From contig JBHGNT010000011.1 in NCBI GenBank assembly GCA_043228905.1, positions 16,244,001 to 16,308,000 on the forward strand: a DNA stretch of 64,000 bases, read 5' to 3'. A model generated the notes under the pieces. That model was not told the origin of the DNA, did no database searches, and saw only the letters and a list, made by a program, of their open reading frames with translations. A program made the translations under genes and the position numbers. Source of the DNA: Azolla caroliniana. Its lineage: Eukaryota > Polypodiophyta. This document shows, in pieces, positions 47,779 through 57,914 of the stretch (position 1 is its first letter; the number at the start of each line of letters is the position of its first letter).

Positions 47779-47883
47779 TGGTATCAGAGCATGAGGGTTG
47801 AGAACCTCTGCAACCGACAAACGCTTGAAAGCAAACCCTAACAGGTCGAAAGAACAGCAGACAGAGAAGTGGTGGATAGAGGG

Positions 47884-50514
47884 ATGGCTAGCTCGCTCCC
47901 TGTGGAGAAACTCGACAGATCCAACTACGCATCTTGGTCGTACAAGATGCACCAATACCTGCTTGGGCATGGCTACTGGAGTTTCGTCGAAGGAGCCAAC
48001 GAAACAACACCTGATGCGGCACATAAGGACTTCCTAGTGTGGGAACAATCGGCAAGCAGAGTGATGTATTGCTTCGCGTCCAGTGTTGGAGACCAGCTGC
48101 TGAGCCACATTCGAGACGCCAAGACGCTGAAGGAGGCTTGGGGAAACCTGAAGAAGGTTTTCGCCGCAAGCACTACAGCCCGGAAGTTGCAACTCCGACA
48201 GGAGTTAAGCAATGTCCAACAGAAGGACATGTCGGTGGTGAGTTACACGGCCCAGATCAAAGAGATCTGTGACTCGCTTGCCTCTATCAACGTTACCGTA
48301 GAGGAAGACGAGATGGTACAGGTTTGTCTTGGGGGCCTGTCGTCTAAGTTCAGAGCGTTCCGAACGGCGGTATGTACAAGGGAGAATACGCCATCATTTT
48401 TCGACTTACATTCGATGCTCCTTGTAGAGGAGAACCATGCCGGTGCGTCAACTAACGCACCCATTGACAGCCGGATGCTGTACACGGAAGCGGATCGGTC
48501 CTGTGGGCGTGGTGGACGAGGTGGGTCGGCACGCAATGGAGGCGGCCGGCAAGACCAGGAACAAAGGCACAAAGAACGTGCCAACAATAGTTCCGGACCC
48601 TCCGGGAGCAGGGGGAGTCATGGCAGCACCGGAAGACGGCAAGAGAAGACTGCAACGGAATGCTGGTACTGTGGCAAAAAGGGCCACAGAGAGAGCGAGT
48701 ACTGGAGAAAACGCGCCGATTCGGACAAATCTGGATCCGGCAAGGCCGGCAAGGATGGTCGGCAAAGCTCGCACTACGCGAAGGTATCGGGAGGATCCAA
48801 GAACGGTAACGGGCCAGCCTTGGTGATGAAGCACGAGGCGAACTCGATGAAGAAGATCACTTCCAAATCAGAGGAAGTGTGGTATGTTGATTCCGGTGCA
48901 TCGAACCACATGACGAACCACAAAGAGTGGTTCTCCTTTTTGGAGAAACCGGATCAACCAGGAGTAGTCGAAACCGGAGACGACACTCCTCACCCAATTG
49001 TGCACGTCGGAGAAGTCCCTTTGAGCCACCTCAGACAGAAGGGGAAGCTGATGAACGTATTACACGTTCCGACAATCACGAAGAACCTGGTGTCGGTCGG
49101 ACAGATCGTCGACCAAGGGATGCAGGTGTGGTTTACGCACCTCGGGTGCTTCATCGAGGAAGAGGGCCAGATTATTGCACAAGGGCGCAAAGACGGGAGG
49201 ATGTTTATCCTCGACACCAATGACGTCGGCACCGCTCTGTTTGCAAAAGGATAGAAGGTCGAATCGGACATCGACCTGTGGCACAAGTGGATAGGGCACA
49301 TCAATTACTGGAGGCTTCAAGACCTGCAAGCGAAACAAGTTGTTTTCGGTTTGCCAAAGTTCAGCGACCGGAAGGCCCAAGTATGTGAAGCCTGCCAGCT
49401 CGGGAAGCAACACCGGCTTCCATTCCCTACCGAACGTAATCGGAGCCGTAACAAGCTCGACCTTATCCATTTGGATGTGTGGGGACCGACACAGAATGTT
49501 AGTCTCGGCAGGAGTCGATATTTCGTCTCCTTCATCGACGACTATACGCGGCACACATGGATCTACCTCATTGAGCGGAAGAGTGAAGTCTTCGAGTGTT
49601 TCCGGAGTCTCCAAAGCATGGTGGAACGGGAATCAGAGAGGAAGATCAAATGCCTGCGGTCGGATGGCGGAAAAGAATACTTTTCCGGCCAATTCAACAG
49701 TTATCTGCAGCAAAAGGGAATTCAGCGAGAGTTCAGTTGTAGATACACACAGTAACAGAACGGTGTTGCCGAGAGGAAGAACCGGTTGCTTATTGATGCG
49801 GTAAGGGCAATGCTGGAGGAGAAGAGCATGCCCAAATTCTACTGAGCGGAGGCAGTCCGAACGGTTGTCTACATCTAGAACCGGATCAGTGACAAGGTGT
49901 CAGCTCACGAGCTGTATTTCGGATGCAAGCCGAATTTAAGACACCTTAAGATCTTCGGCAGCATTGCATATGTGCATGTACCGGATGAGAAGAGGAGGAA
50001 GCTGGATGCAAAATCGGAAAAATGCATCCTAATCGGCTATGCTCAAGAGCAAAAGGGTTATAAGTATTATAACCCTCGGACAAAGCAGGTCCGAGTTAGT
50101 CGAGATGTCAAGTTCGATGAATCAGCATTGTGGTACTCCTTACCGGCCCCGACTTCCGAATCCGACCTGATGCCGGACGATGAGGCTAGTGAGCTTGAAC
50201 CTGCCCATGTAGATGATGATGAAGCGTGGACTCAGGATGAGAGTTCGGAATCGTTTCGGTTGAGCGGGCCGAACGAGAGACTGAGTCAATCTGACCAGTC
50301 CGATGAGGAACCGACGAGTAGTGGAGACTCTACCGTGCTCTCCTCGCGCAAGGAACCGAGGAGACGGTTCACGCGCAAAGAGAAAGGGAAGAAAAAGATG
50401 CCGGAATTCGAAACTGACAACGATGAGTCGGATCGGTGTGCATTTGACTCCGGCAAGGAGAAAGGCGGATCTTCGGCAACGAAGACCGAACCGACCAAGA
50501 AAGGCCTTAAACCG
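47884..50514 (+). pseudogene. Copia-1 Gag-PR-INT coding relic with four in-frame stops
   Basis: ATG at 47884. The UBN2-type Gag (LDRSNYASWSYKMHQYL) is followed by a zinc knuckle whose last Cys is Tyr (CWYCGKKGHRESEY), protease VWYVDSGASNHMT, and GAG-pre-integrase LWHKWIGHINYW with CEACQLGKQH. Then comes the integrase core: LIHLDVWGP, CLRSDGGKEYF and QNGVAERKN. The C-terminal domain runs to about 50500. Stops interrupt one continuous frame at 49252 (TAG), 49753 (TAA), 49843 (TGA, at the FWAEA tryptophan) and 49876 (TAG); no frameshift is seen. All can be explained by single transitions. Not functional. Confidence 0.85.
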
Positions 50515-51155
50515 TGTAATGGTGAGTTACGCCGGTGTCGTGAAGAAAACCGTCCACGAGCGGAATCGGTGCGCCGGAGCATAGGAACCGGCTCTTCATG
50601 CATGTACGCCTTACGTTGTACATAGAAGATCCTAGGTAGGAAGACTCGGTAGGTAAGAAGTTAATAGGAAACGGCTCCCTTCTTGCCTATAAAAGGAGGG
50701 AGACGAGGAGGAGGAAGGGATCGCGGAGAGTCGAGGACGAAGTGCTGTCGGTTTGTGGGCGAAGGCTTCTCTCTCTCTCTGGCTCGCAAACTCCATAGCT
50801 TCTTTCTGTGCAGGTTTCGTGAGGCTCGCGCTGCTCTGAGGAATGCCCGAGTGCTTCCGGCAGCACCTCTAACCCTCCTTCCTTTTTGCGCGTTTGCGAA
50901 CAGGCATCGGCATCTGTTCGCCGGCCTGTTCGGTTGTAACTGACTTCGTGTTTTGATTGTTTGTCTTTGTTAATACATACATACATTCGTGTCTCTCTGT
51001 GTCGCTGTCCCACTCGCGTCTTTGTGTCGAAGGGCCGTGTCCCTGTGAATCTACGCTCGCACGCAGTGGGTCTCTTCTCCTTTCTCTCTTGCTCTTCGGT
51101 ACAGGACCCCCGAGGTCCCGCCTCATTCCACGCATCAGCGAGGAATACCTCGACA
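50515..51155 (+). repeat. 5' LTR of a gypsy-like element (left edge approximate)
   Basis: The candidate start is TGTAATGGTGAG at 50515 (or TGTCGTGAAG at 50536); the end is CTCGACA at 51155. The TATA box TATAAAA is at 50688-50694 in a purine-rich context. It is followed by TGGTGAACCCGACGTG (51159-51174), a likely primer-binding site whose tRNA I could not assign. The 3' LTR is not in the window, so the left edge is not confirmed by comparison. Confidence 0.65.
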
Positions 51156-51198
51156 TCTTGGTGAACCCGACGTGAAGGAGGCGGCAGAAGAGCAGAAG

Positions 51199-52347
51199 AT
51201 GAAAGGGTCGGATCTTGCGGAGGCCATGGCTTCGGCCGTGGATCGGATATTGAGCGCACGCGAGGGCTCCGGCGCCCTCGACAGAGACATTGAGGCAATC
51301 GTCGGTACGATCGGCCGGTTCAGCGGAAGGGATGCCACGAAGTATTTGGCGTCCTATGGGGCAGAAATGTTGATGCGGGACATTCCGGAAGAGAGGCGTC
51401 TTGCCGGGTTTCCTCGAGTGGCGATGCCGAGCATCCATGCGGAGGTGCTCGAGGTGCGGGCGGAGAGCCGTACCTGGGAGGAGTTCGAAGGTCGACTCCT
51501 AGAAAAATACGGGCTGGACGATGCGCTCCGGCTTTCGAAACGGGAATTCATGGAGTGGGTGGAGTCCCCCGGCAAGGGGAGAAACGCATCGACACTCCTC
51601 CGGGAGTTCGAAGAACGCTTTGCGCGCCTTTCGGCGCTTGACCGAACCGTTCTGGATACGAGCCGGGTCCTATTGTTCGTCAAGTCGGTGGATGAGCGGG
51701 ACCGGGATGAAGTCGGCTCCTTGCTGGAAACCGAAGACGGGCTGACGACCGACTGGGCTGTGGTTAAGAGAGTCTGTGGCCGTTTCGACAAACGACGAGA
51801 ATGGGCTGATAACGGGGCGGCCGGTGCGGGCTCTGTCACAACAAGGAGGCTTGAACTGGCACCGCAAGGGCGAAGGGAAGAAACCCGGGAATGGCTCGGA
51901 ACCGGTCCGGCTTTGACCGGCATGGTCAGTGGCTCGTCCGGAGGAGCAGCGCTGGAGGAGTTGACGCGGGCGATAAAGGATCTCCAGATCGCCCAGACTC
52001 GAAGGGAAGGCGGTGAACCGGCTCGTGACCGACGGCCGGCAGCAGGGAACAGGTGCATGTGGTGCGACGAGGTCGGCCACATCCGGAAGGATTGCGGCGA
52101 TTTCGCAGAAGCGTTGAGGAACCGGGTGGTGTACCTGTGGGAAGGCCGGGTGCACGCCGGCGACACCAGAAGGGCCCTAAACCGAAACGACGGACGAGGA
52201 GGTATGAAGAGACTGATGGAAGAGGCAGCGGCCCGACACGTGGAGGCCATCCACTACTCGGCGTTGGCCGACATTCGGGTCGGGGGCAGCGAGGCCCGAA
52301 AGGAGGGCAAAGACGGATTCTGGTCGGCAATGCTGGAAGGTCTTGCC
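51199..52347 (+). CDS. Gag of the gypsy-like element (3' end displaced by Copia-2)
   Basis: ATG at 51199, then an uninterrupted frame of 383 codons to the Copia-2 insertion, where the LTR supplies a TGA. It contains a retrotransposon-Gag core (VGTIGRFSGRDATKYLASYG, FPRVAMP, RTWEEFEGRLLEKYGLDD, SKREFMEWV) and a CCHC knuckle CMWCDEVGHIRKDC. Its GC-rich coding contrasts with the AT-rich host DNA. The frame continues after Copia-2 at 57915 and, apart from a TGA at 58057, runs into the protease. Confidence 0.8.
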
Positions 52348-52434
52348 TGTTGAAGACAAGGCCGTGTCGATGCGGAAGATCAGATAGCATTCGATTGGGG
52401 TTTGATACCTGCGTATGACAGTTTGCAAGATCGT

Positions 52435-52477
<43 letters not shown>

Positions 52478-52665
52478 GCACAAAAATGACTTTCTCTATT
52501 CAATAGAAACAATAATACAACCAACCTTATGAAAAGGTTACTAGGTCACTTTATATAGTGACAGACTTAGGGCAACTACCATTTATGCTAATTACACAAA
52601 TGGCCCAAACTTGAGCTATACAAAGGGATAGTGTGAATACGTCCATTATACACTTGTATTCGACA
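52348..52665 (-). repeat. 3' LTR of Copia-2
   Basis: On the minus strand it reads TGTCGAATACAAG..CTTCAACA. It contains a TATATAAAG box (complement of 52547-52556) and a long (TC)n tract. Confidence 0.93.
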
Positions 52666-52858
52666 CTCCCCCGTAATGGGCGTATACATGAGTTATCTAA
52701 GATTACAGGTATAAACCTAGGTTCTCGGACATATCAGTTTTGTTCGAGTCGGCAGGGTCCAAAGGCAGAAGACCGAACTGGTCGGGTCGGAAGAGTTGAA
52801 ACCGATCGTTAAGGAACTGATGTCGGTTGTCGGAAACCATCCTGCGCTGTGTCCGGCT

Positions 52859-55800
52859 CTAACCGGACTGGTTTGTCGTTACGCCCATCTGATGCCGAAG
52901 GGACCGAAAGCGGTCTGCCGAAAGACACTTGGTCATTCCATCTGCGACATTGTCGGTTGTGGATATTTTCTCTAGACCGATTTTCCCTGAAATGACGCAG
53001 TCCCGAACGAAGTGATATCGAACGTCGATATGTTTGGAGGCGTTGTGGTGAACCGGATTTTTCGACAAGGCAACAACACCTTGACTGTCGCTATAGACAA
53101 CTGGGGCCGAGTCATGGTCGACTTGTCGAAACGTGTGCGCCAGCCGGCCGAGCCACAAAGCTTCTTTTGCAGCGTCGGACGCAGCTACATATTCTGCTTC
53201 GGTCGTTGAGGTCGCTGTGCACTCCTGAAGTTTCGACTTCCACGAAATTGCTCCATTGCCGAATTTGAAGCAGTATCCGGTTGTTGATTTCCGACTGTCT
53301 ATACAGCCGGCGAAGTCCGAGTCGGTGTAACCGACTACGCCTGAGGTTGAGTTCGGACCGAAAAGAATGCCGTGGTCTTTTGTGCCAGCCAGATATTTGA
53401 ACACATGCTTGACTGCGTTCCAATGCGATCGGCCAGGATTGTGCATAAATCTGCTAACGACTCCTACGGCATGAGAAATATCAGGCCGTGTCGCGACCAT
53501 CAGGTACATAAGGGAGCCGACTGCCGGTGCATACGGTACCGACTTCATATCTTCCCCCTCCGGACCGGATGTCGGGCAGTCTCGCTGAGAGAGCCGAAGA
53601 TTCATGGGGAGCGGGGTTGAAGCAGATTTGGCTGATTGCATGTTGAAGCGTTCCAAGACACGTCCGATATAGTCGGTCTGAGACAAAAAAAGATGTCGTT
53701 TATCGCGATGCCGACTAATCTTCATGCCAAGGATGTGTCGTGCCGGACCGAGGTCCTTCATGGAAAACTTCAACCGCAGTTGCCGAATGAGATCGGCAAG
53801 TTCGCCCGCGTGGCGTCCAGAAATTAGCATGTCGTCCACGTAAATGATGAGGAAGATGGGTGATCCATCTTGAGCTGTGTTGGTAAAAAGACAATGGTCC
53901 TCATCGCTTTTTGAGAAGCCGATCGATTGGATGAAGTCGTCGAACTTCTTGTACCATTGTCGCGGTGCCTGTTTGAGGCCGTATAGACTCTTCTTGAGTC
54001 GGCAGACTAGATGTTCTTGGCCAGTTGCCACGAAGCCTTTTGGCTGTTCCATATAAATTTCCTCTTCAAGATCACCATGGAGGAAGGCTGTTTTGACATC
54101 TAGCTGAATCAGCTCCAAGTTGTCGGCTGCCACTACGCCGAGTAGAAAACGAAGGGTTGTCATTTTCACCACTGGTGAAAAAATCTCGTCGAAGTCGACG
54201 CCATATTCTTGTCGGAAGCCCTTTGCAACTAATCTGGCCTTGTACTTTGGGGTGGTCGAATCAGACGTCTCTTTTAGTCGATAAACCCACTTGCAAGGAA
54301 GAGCACGTCGATTCTTAGGTAGTTCGACCAGATCCCAAGTCTTGTTTGCCCGAATGGAGTGCATTTCCGACTCCATCGCCAGATGCCAGGTGGCTGAATC
54401 GACAGATGTCGATGCTTCTTCGTAAGACGTCGGTTCGCCGGCGTCGGTGAAGAAAATTCCAGGAGAATACCTCTCCGGAGGTTGCGACAGTCTCTCGGAT
54501 CGTCGAGGTATGATTGGACTGGTCGCATCGGGTATCGAGGTCGGATGGTCCGAAAGCGAATTATTCGGCTGTGCCGAGTCAGAGTTGTCCGAGTCGGTGG
54601 TGTAAGGTTCAGCTACCCGTGAAGCTGACCGTGTGTTAAGAGCGGGGCCTTCTTGAAGGGTCGGCACATCGGAAAATGTTACCCTTCGGACTTCGATCGG
54701 TTTTTCGACTGATGGATTCATAGCCGACTCGTTGAACACAACGTCCGAACTTCGAAGGATTTGTCTGCGTTCGGGGTCCCAGAGTCGGTATCCCATTTCG
54801 CCGTCTGATCCATATCCAAGGAAAATGCATTTCCTGGACCGAGGTGCAAGTTTTCGGCGATCATCTTTCGGAATAAGGGCGTATGCCTCGCATCCGAAGA
54901 TCCTCAGCTTGTCGTAATTCGGCTTACTGCCGATCCATAGTTCCTGAGGAATTTGAAGTCCTAGAGGTCTGCTTGGCGACATATTGATTATGTGTACTGC
55001 CGTGAGTAGAGCCTCTGCCCAGAAGCCATCCGACAGTCCGGAGTGTTGGAGCATGGAAACTATCCGTTCTTGGATTGTCCGATTCATGCGTTCTGCAATC
55101 CCGTTTTGCTCCGGACTGTGTGGTGCCGTAAATTCACGTCGGATGCCGCGTTGTCGGCAGAATTTGACGAATTCTTCTGATTTGAACTCTCCCCCATTGT
55201 CGGTCCGAAAGCATTTCATTTTTCGGTCAGTTTGATTTTCTACCATAGCGAGCCAATCGGAGAAGATCGAGAAGACACGATCTTTGGTGCGAATTGGATA
55301 AGCCCACACCTTTCGAGTCGAATCGTCAATAAAACTGACGAAGTAAGAGGCACCGCCGAGAGACTGATGCGGCATTGGGCCACAGACGTCCGAGTGGACT
55401 AAATCGAGAGGTCTCGTTTCTCTTGGTGCTGATGTCGGGTGTGATGCGGCTGCTTGTTTGCCATACTGGCAATGTTCGCAGAATTGATGGTCGGAGAAGG
55501 AGAGTTTAGGGATGTATCCGGCTCTAGATAGGTGCGTAATGCCGGCCTTGCTGAGGTGTCCTAATCTTCTGTGCCATAGTGATGACACAGGAATATCCAC
55601 CAAAAATAGGTTACCCTCCCTGAGCGTAACATGTAACGGATACAGGGAGTGTATCTTGGGTCCTCTAGCAAGCAGGAGGTTCCCCCTGTGGAGTGTCCAC
55701 CCTCCCGAAGAGAAACCGACACGAATGCCGTCTTCATCTAGTTGTCCGACTGAGATCAATGGCCTTGAGAGCTCGGGTACATGTCGGACATTGTGAAGTA

Positions 55801-56890
55801 CAAGTGTAGAGCCACATGCAAGGTTGAGCTCTACTGTGCCGATTCCAATGATGTCACAGTGTTGCGAGTTGCCGACTCGAACTGAGTCGGAGTGACGGAT
55901 GGTATATTGCCGAAATTGGGATCGATGAGGAGTCACGTGAAATGACACGCCCGAATCTAAGAGCCATGTGCTCGATTCTTCAGTCGTGAGCAGAACTTCT
56001 GATCCGACTGGATTTTCGATTGATAGTATATTCGGGTCGTTTGGTAGCACATCAGCTGAGAAGCTGACGTAATTGATCTCCTCATGCCGGCCACTCTTCT
56101 TGTCTGATTTCTGAGACTTGTCGTTCTTGTTCTTGAGTGCGCGGCAGTCGGCTTTGATGTGTCCGGGTTTCTTGCAATAGTTGCAGATTCGATTATCCCG
56201 TGACTGGCTCCGTCTTCGCTGATTGTTCGGCTGCCGTGAGGAATCTCTTCCTCGTATGTTCGATCGGTCTGTCGAACCTTGTACTACATAAGCGTCGTCT
56301 GTTGAGTCTTTGGCGAAAGACTTTCTCCGAGCTGCTTCGGTCAGGATTGCGCTCGTGACTTCGGAGTATTTAGCAGCCGTGGTTGACGCGTTGCACACGG
56401 TTGTGACGAAAGTTTCCCATGATGAGGGAAGGCTGCTCATGAGTATCATTGCTCTGAGTTCATCCTCGATTGCCATGTCCTGAGATGAGATTTGGGAGCT
56501 TATGCTTTCGTACTCATTGAGATGTGCTTGAACCGAATCTGATTCTTTCATCCGCAAGTTGTAGAGGCGCCGGATCAGAAACATCTTTGTTGCAGCGACC
56601 TTCTTTTCGTAAGTGTCCGACAGTGTTTTCCACAGTTCGAATGCTGTCGTACACGATTGCACCGTAAAGTATACCGATTCCGATAGGTGCATCCGAATCG
56701 TGGCGCGGACGATTCTGTCCAGCTTCTGCCACTCAATTGGTTTGTATCCTTCTGGAGGTTCTTCATTTTCGATGGGATCGATTTGCCCCTTGACTATGAG
56801 ATAGTCCTGCATTTGCTCCTTCCAGAAGTTGAAGTTCGATCCATCGAACTTTCGTAGACTCATTTCTGACGAGCCGGATGTTGATGCCAT
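52859..56890 (-). CDS. Copia-2 Gag-Pol polyprotein, 1343 aa, uninterrupted
   Basis: A single frame from ATG 56890 to TAG 52859; the codon before it, TTG, is not used. Domains in order: UBN2-type Gag (13-200); CCHC knuckle CNYCKKPGHIKADC (236-249); protease LLDSGVSFHVT (311-320); GAG-pre-integrase and HHCC (H440, H445, C471, C474); integrase core D501, D564, E600 with the D-35-E spacing. The RT begins at KWVY (867), passes LDVKTAFLHGDLEEEIYM, and reaches catalytic YVDD (1017-1020). RNase H carries YTDSDFAGC, TEAEYVA and YSDSQ (1188-1270). All enzymatic motifs are present. One caution: the protease motif is DSGV, whereas Copia-3 has the usual DSGA. Confidence 0.95.
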   Translation of the reverse strand: MASTSGSSEMSLRKFDGSNFNFWKEQMQDYLIVKGQIDPIENEEPPEGYKPIEWQKLDRIVRATIRMHLSESVYFTVQSCTTAFELWKTLSDTYEKKVAATKMFLIRRLYNLRMKESDSVQAHLNEYESISSQISSQDMAIEDELRAMILMSSLPSSWETFVTTVCNASTTAAKYSEVTSAILTEAARRKSFAKDSTDDAYVVQGSTDRSNIRGRDSSRQPNNQRRRSQSRDNRICNYCKKPGHIKADCRALKNKNDKSQKSDKKSGRHEEINYVSFSADVLPNDPNILSIENPVGSEVLLTTEESSTWLLDSGVSFHVTPHRSQFRQYTIRHSDSVRVGNSQHCDIIGIGTVELNLACGSTLVLHNVRHVPELSRPLISVGQLDEDGIRVGFSSGGWTLHRGNLLLARGPKIHSLYPLHVTLREGNLFLVDIPVSSLWHRRLGHLSKAGITHLSRAGYIPKLSFSDHQFCEHCQYGKQAAASHPTSAPRETRPLDLVHSDVCGPMPHQSLGGASYFVSFIDDSTRKVWAYPIRTKDRVFSIFSDWLAMVENQTDRKMKCFRTDNGGEFKSEEFVKFCRQRGIRREFTAPHSPEQNGIAERMNRTIQERIVSMLQHSGLSDGFWAEALLTAVHIINMSPSRPLGLQIPQELWIGSKPNYDKLRIFGCEAYALIPKDDRRKLAPRSRKCIFLGYGSDGEMGYRLWDPERRQILRSSDVVFNESAMNPSVEKPIEVRRVTFSDVPTLQEGPALNTRSASRVAEPYTTDSDNSDSAQPNNSLSDHPTSIPDATSPIIPRRSERLSQPPERYSPGIFFTDAGEPTSYEEASTSVDSATWHLAMESEMHSIRANKTWDLVELPKNRRALPCKWVYRLKETSDSTTPKYKARLVAKGFRQEYGVDFDEIFSPVVKMTTLRFLLGVVAADNLELIQLDVKTAFLHGDLEEEIYMEQPKGFVATGQEHLVCRLKKSLYGLKQAPRQWYKKFDDFIQSIGFSKSDEDHCLFTNTAQDGSPIFLIIYVDDMLISGRHAGELADLIRQLRLKFSMKDLGPARHILGMKISRHRDKRHLFLSQTDYIGRVLERFNMQSAKSASTPLPMNLRLSQRDCPTSGPEGEDMKSVPYAPAVGSLMYLMVATRPDISHAVGVVSRFMHNPGRSHWNAVKHVFKYLAGTKDHGILFGPNSTSGVVGYTDSDFAGCIDSRKSTTGYCFKFGNGAISWKSKLQECTATSTTEAEYVAASDAAKEALWLGRLAHTFRQVDHDSAPVVYSDSQGVVALSKNPVHHNASKHIDVRYHFVRDCVISGKIGLEKISTTDNVADGMTKCLSADRFRSLRHQMGVTTNQSG

Positions 56891-56893
56891 CAA

Positions 56894-57587
56894 ATTTGGT
56901 TTCGGTTGACGAAGCTCGGTTCGGAGTTGACTACGAACCTTGTTGGAGTGCAGCCGGTTGGCTCACCCGATATCGTTCTAGTCGGATTTGAACCCGAGTC
57001 GGTTCGGCTTCGGATATATGTGTTGTTGAACTTGCTCGAATTGACTCCGGTAACTTGAGGGACAGAACCGACTGGTCTTCCCGAATGTTGCCGAGTCGGA
57101 GTGAGCCCGGTTTGCTTCCGAATATATATGCCAAATACCGATTATTGAAACCGATTGTCTGGACCGATTCTGCTTCGGGTGACTGCAGCGACGAGAGAGA
57201 CGGATCCAACTGATCCTCCCGAATGTCGATCAGCCGGATGAAGCACAAATTTGGGTTGTTGTCTTGAGACCGATCTGCACCGAGTGGTTACAATGAGCGG
57301 CGAGCAGCGTTTGATGACCTCTTCGGATGCCGTTTAACCGAGTGGAGCACGATCGTGTCAATGTTGCACAAGGGGATTTCACCTCGAGCGGTTACGATCA
57401 CAAGGAACAGAGTACAACCGGCTGGCTTACTCCAAGCGAAGATGATCTAACGCGATGAGATGCAAGCCTCGTTCTTCTTCTTCTTCTCTCTTCTTCGAAT
57501 GACGCAAGAAACCGAATGCTGTGCAGGCTGAGACGACGGCCGACAGCGGGTTGAAGGACCGAATACTGTGCAGGCTCTGATACCAAA
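56894..57587 (-). other. Copia-2 leader between primer-binding site and Gag
   Basis: About 0.69 kb of untranslated leader with a GAA-rich stretch (complement of 57472-57495). The final 12 bases before the LTR are the primer-binding site. Confidence 0.75.
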
Positions 57588-57674
57588 TGTTGAAGACAAG
57601 GCCGTGTCGATGCGGAAGATCAGATAGCATTCGATTGGGGTTTGATACCTGCGTATGACAGTTTGCAAGATCGT

Positions 57675-57721
<47 letters not shown>

Positions 57722-57909
57722 GCACAAAAATGACTTTCTCTATTCAATAGAAACAATAATACAACTAACCTTATGAAAAGGTTACTAGGTCACTTTATAT
57801 AGTGACAGACTTAGGGCAACTACCATTTATGCTAATTACACAAATGGCCCAAACTTGAGCTATACAAAGGGATAGTGTGAATACGTCCATTATACACTTG
57901 TATTCGACA
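57588..57909 (-). repeat. 5' LTR of Copia-2
   Basis: Nearly identical to 52348-52665; the GA tract is 4 bp longer and there is one C/T difference (CAACTAACC against CAACCAACC). Confidence 0.93.
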
Positions 57910-57914
57910 TTGGC

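Larger units (their letters stand above)
47408..50514 (+). mobile_element. Copia-1: 5' part of a Ty1/copia element inserted into the tRNA array
   Basis: 5' LTR at 47408-47778, primer-binding site TGGTATCAGAGC at 47779-47790 (initiator-Met tRNA, typical of Copia), then a Gag-protease-integrase frame. The reverse transcriptase, RNase H and 3' LTR are absent, because another LTR element begins at about 50515. The 3' part may lie beyond the window. The left target flank is ACCTT, inside the array spacer GATTACCTTTAAC. Confidence 0.88.
52348..57909 (-). mobile_element. Copia-2: complete Ty1/copia element with near-identical LTRs
   Basis: LTRs at 52348-52665 (318 bp, 3' LTR in element orientation) and 57588-57909 (322 bp, 5' LTR). 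They differ by GA-repeat length and about one substitution, which implies a recent insertion. The primer-binding site (complement GCTCTGATACCA, 57574-57585) fits initiator-Met tRNA. The polypurine tract (complement CTCCCCCGTAATGGG) abuts 52665. The flanks TTGCC and TTGGC are a 4/5 target duplication. It is inserted antisense into the Gag of the gypsy-like element. Confidence 0.95.

Noticed and set aside
51354-52250. 298-aa minus-strand open frame opposite the gypsy-like Gag
   Set aside because: It is an antisense shadow in GC-rich coding DNA; the plus strand has the CCHC knuckle and Gag core.
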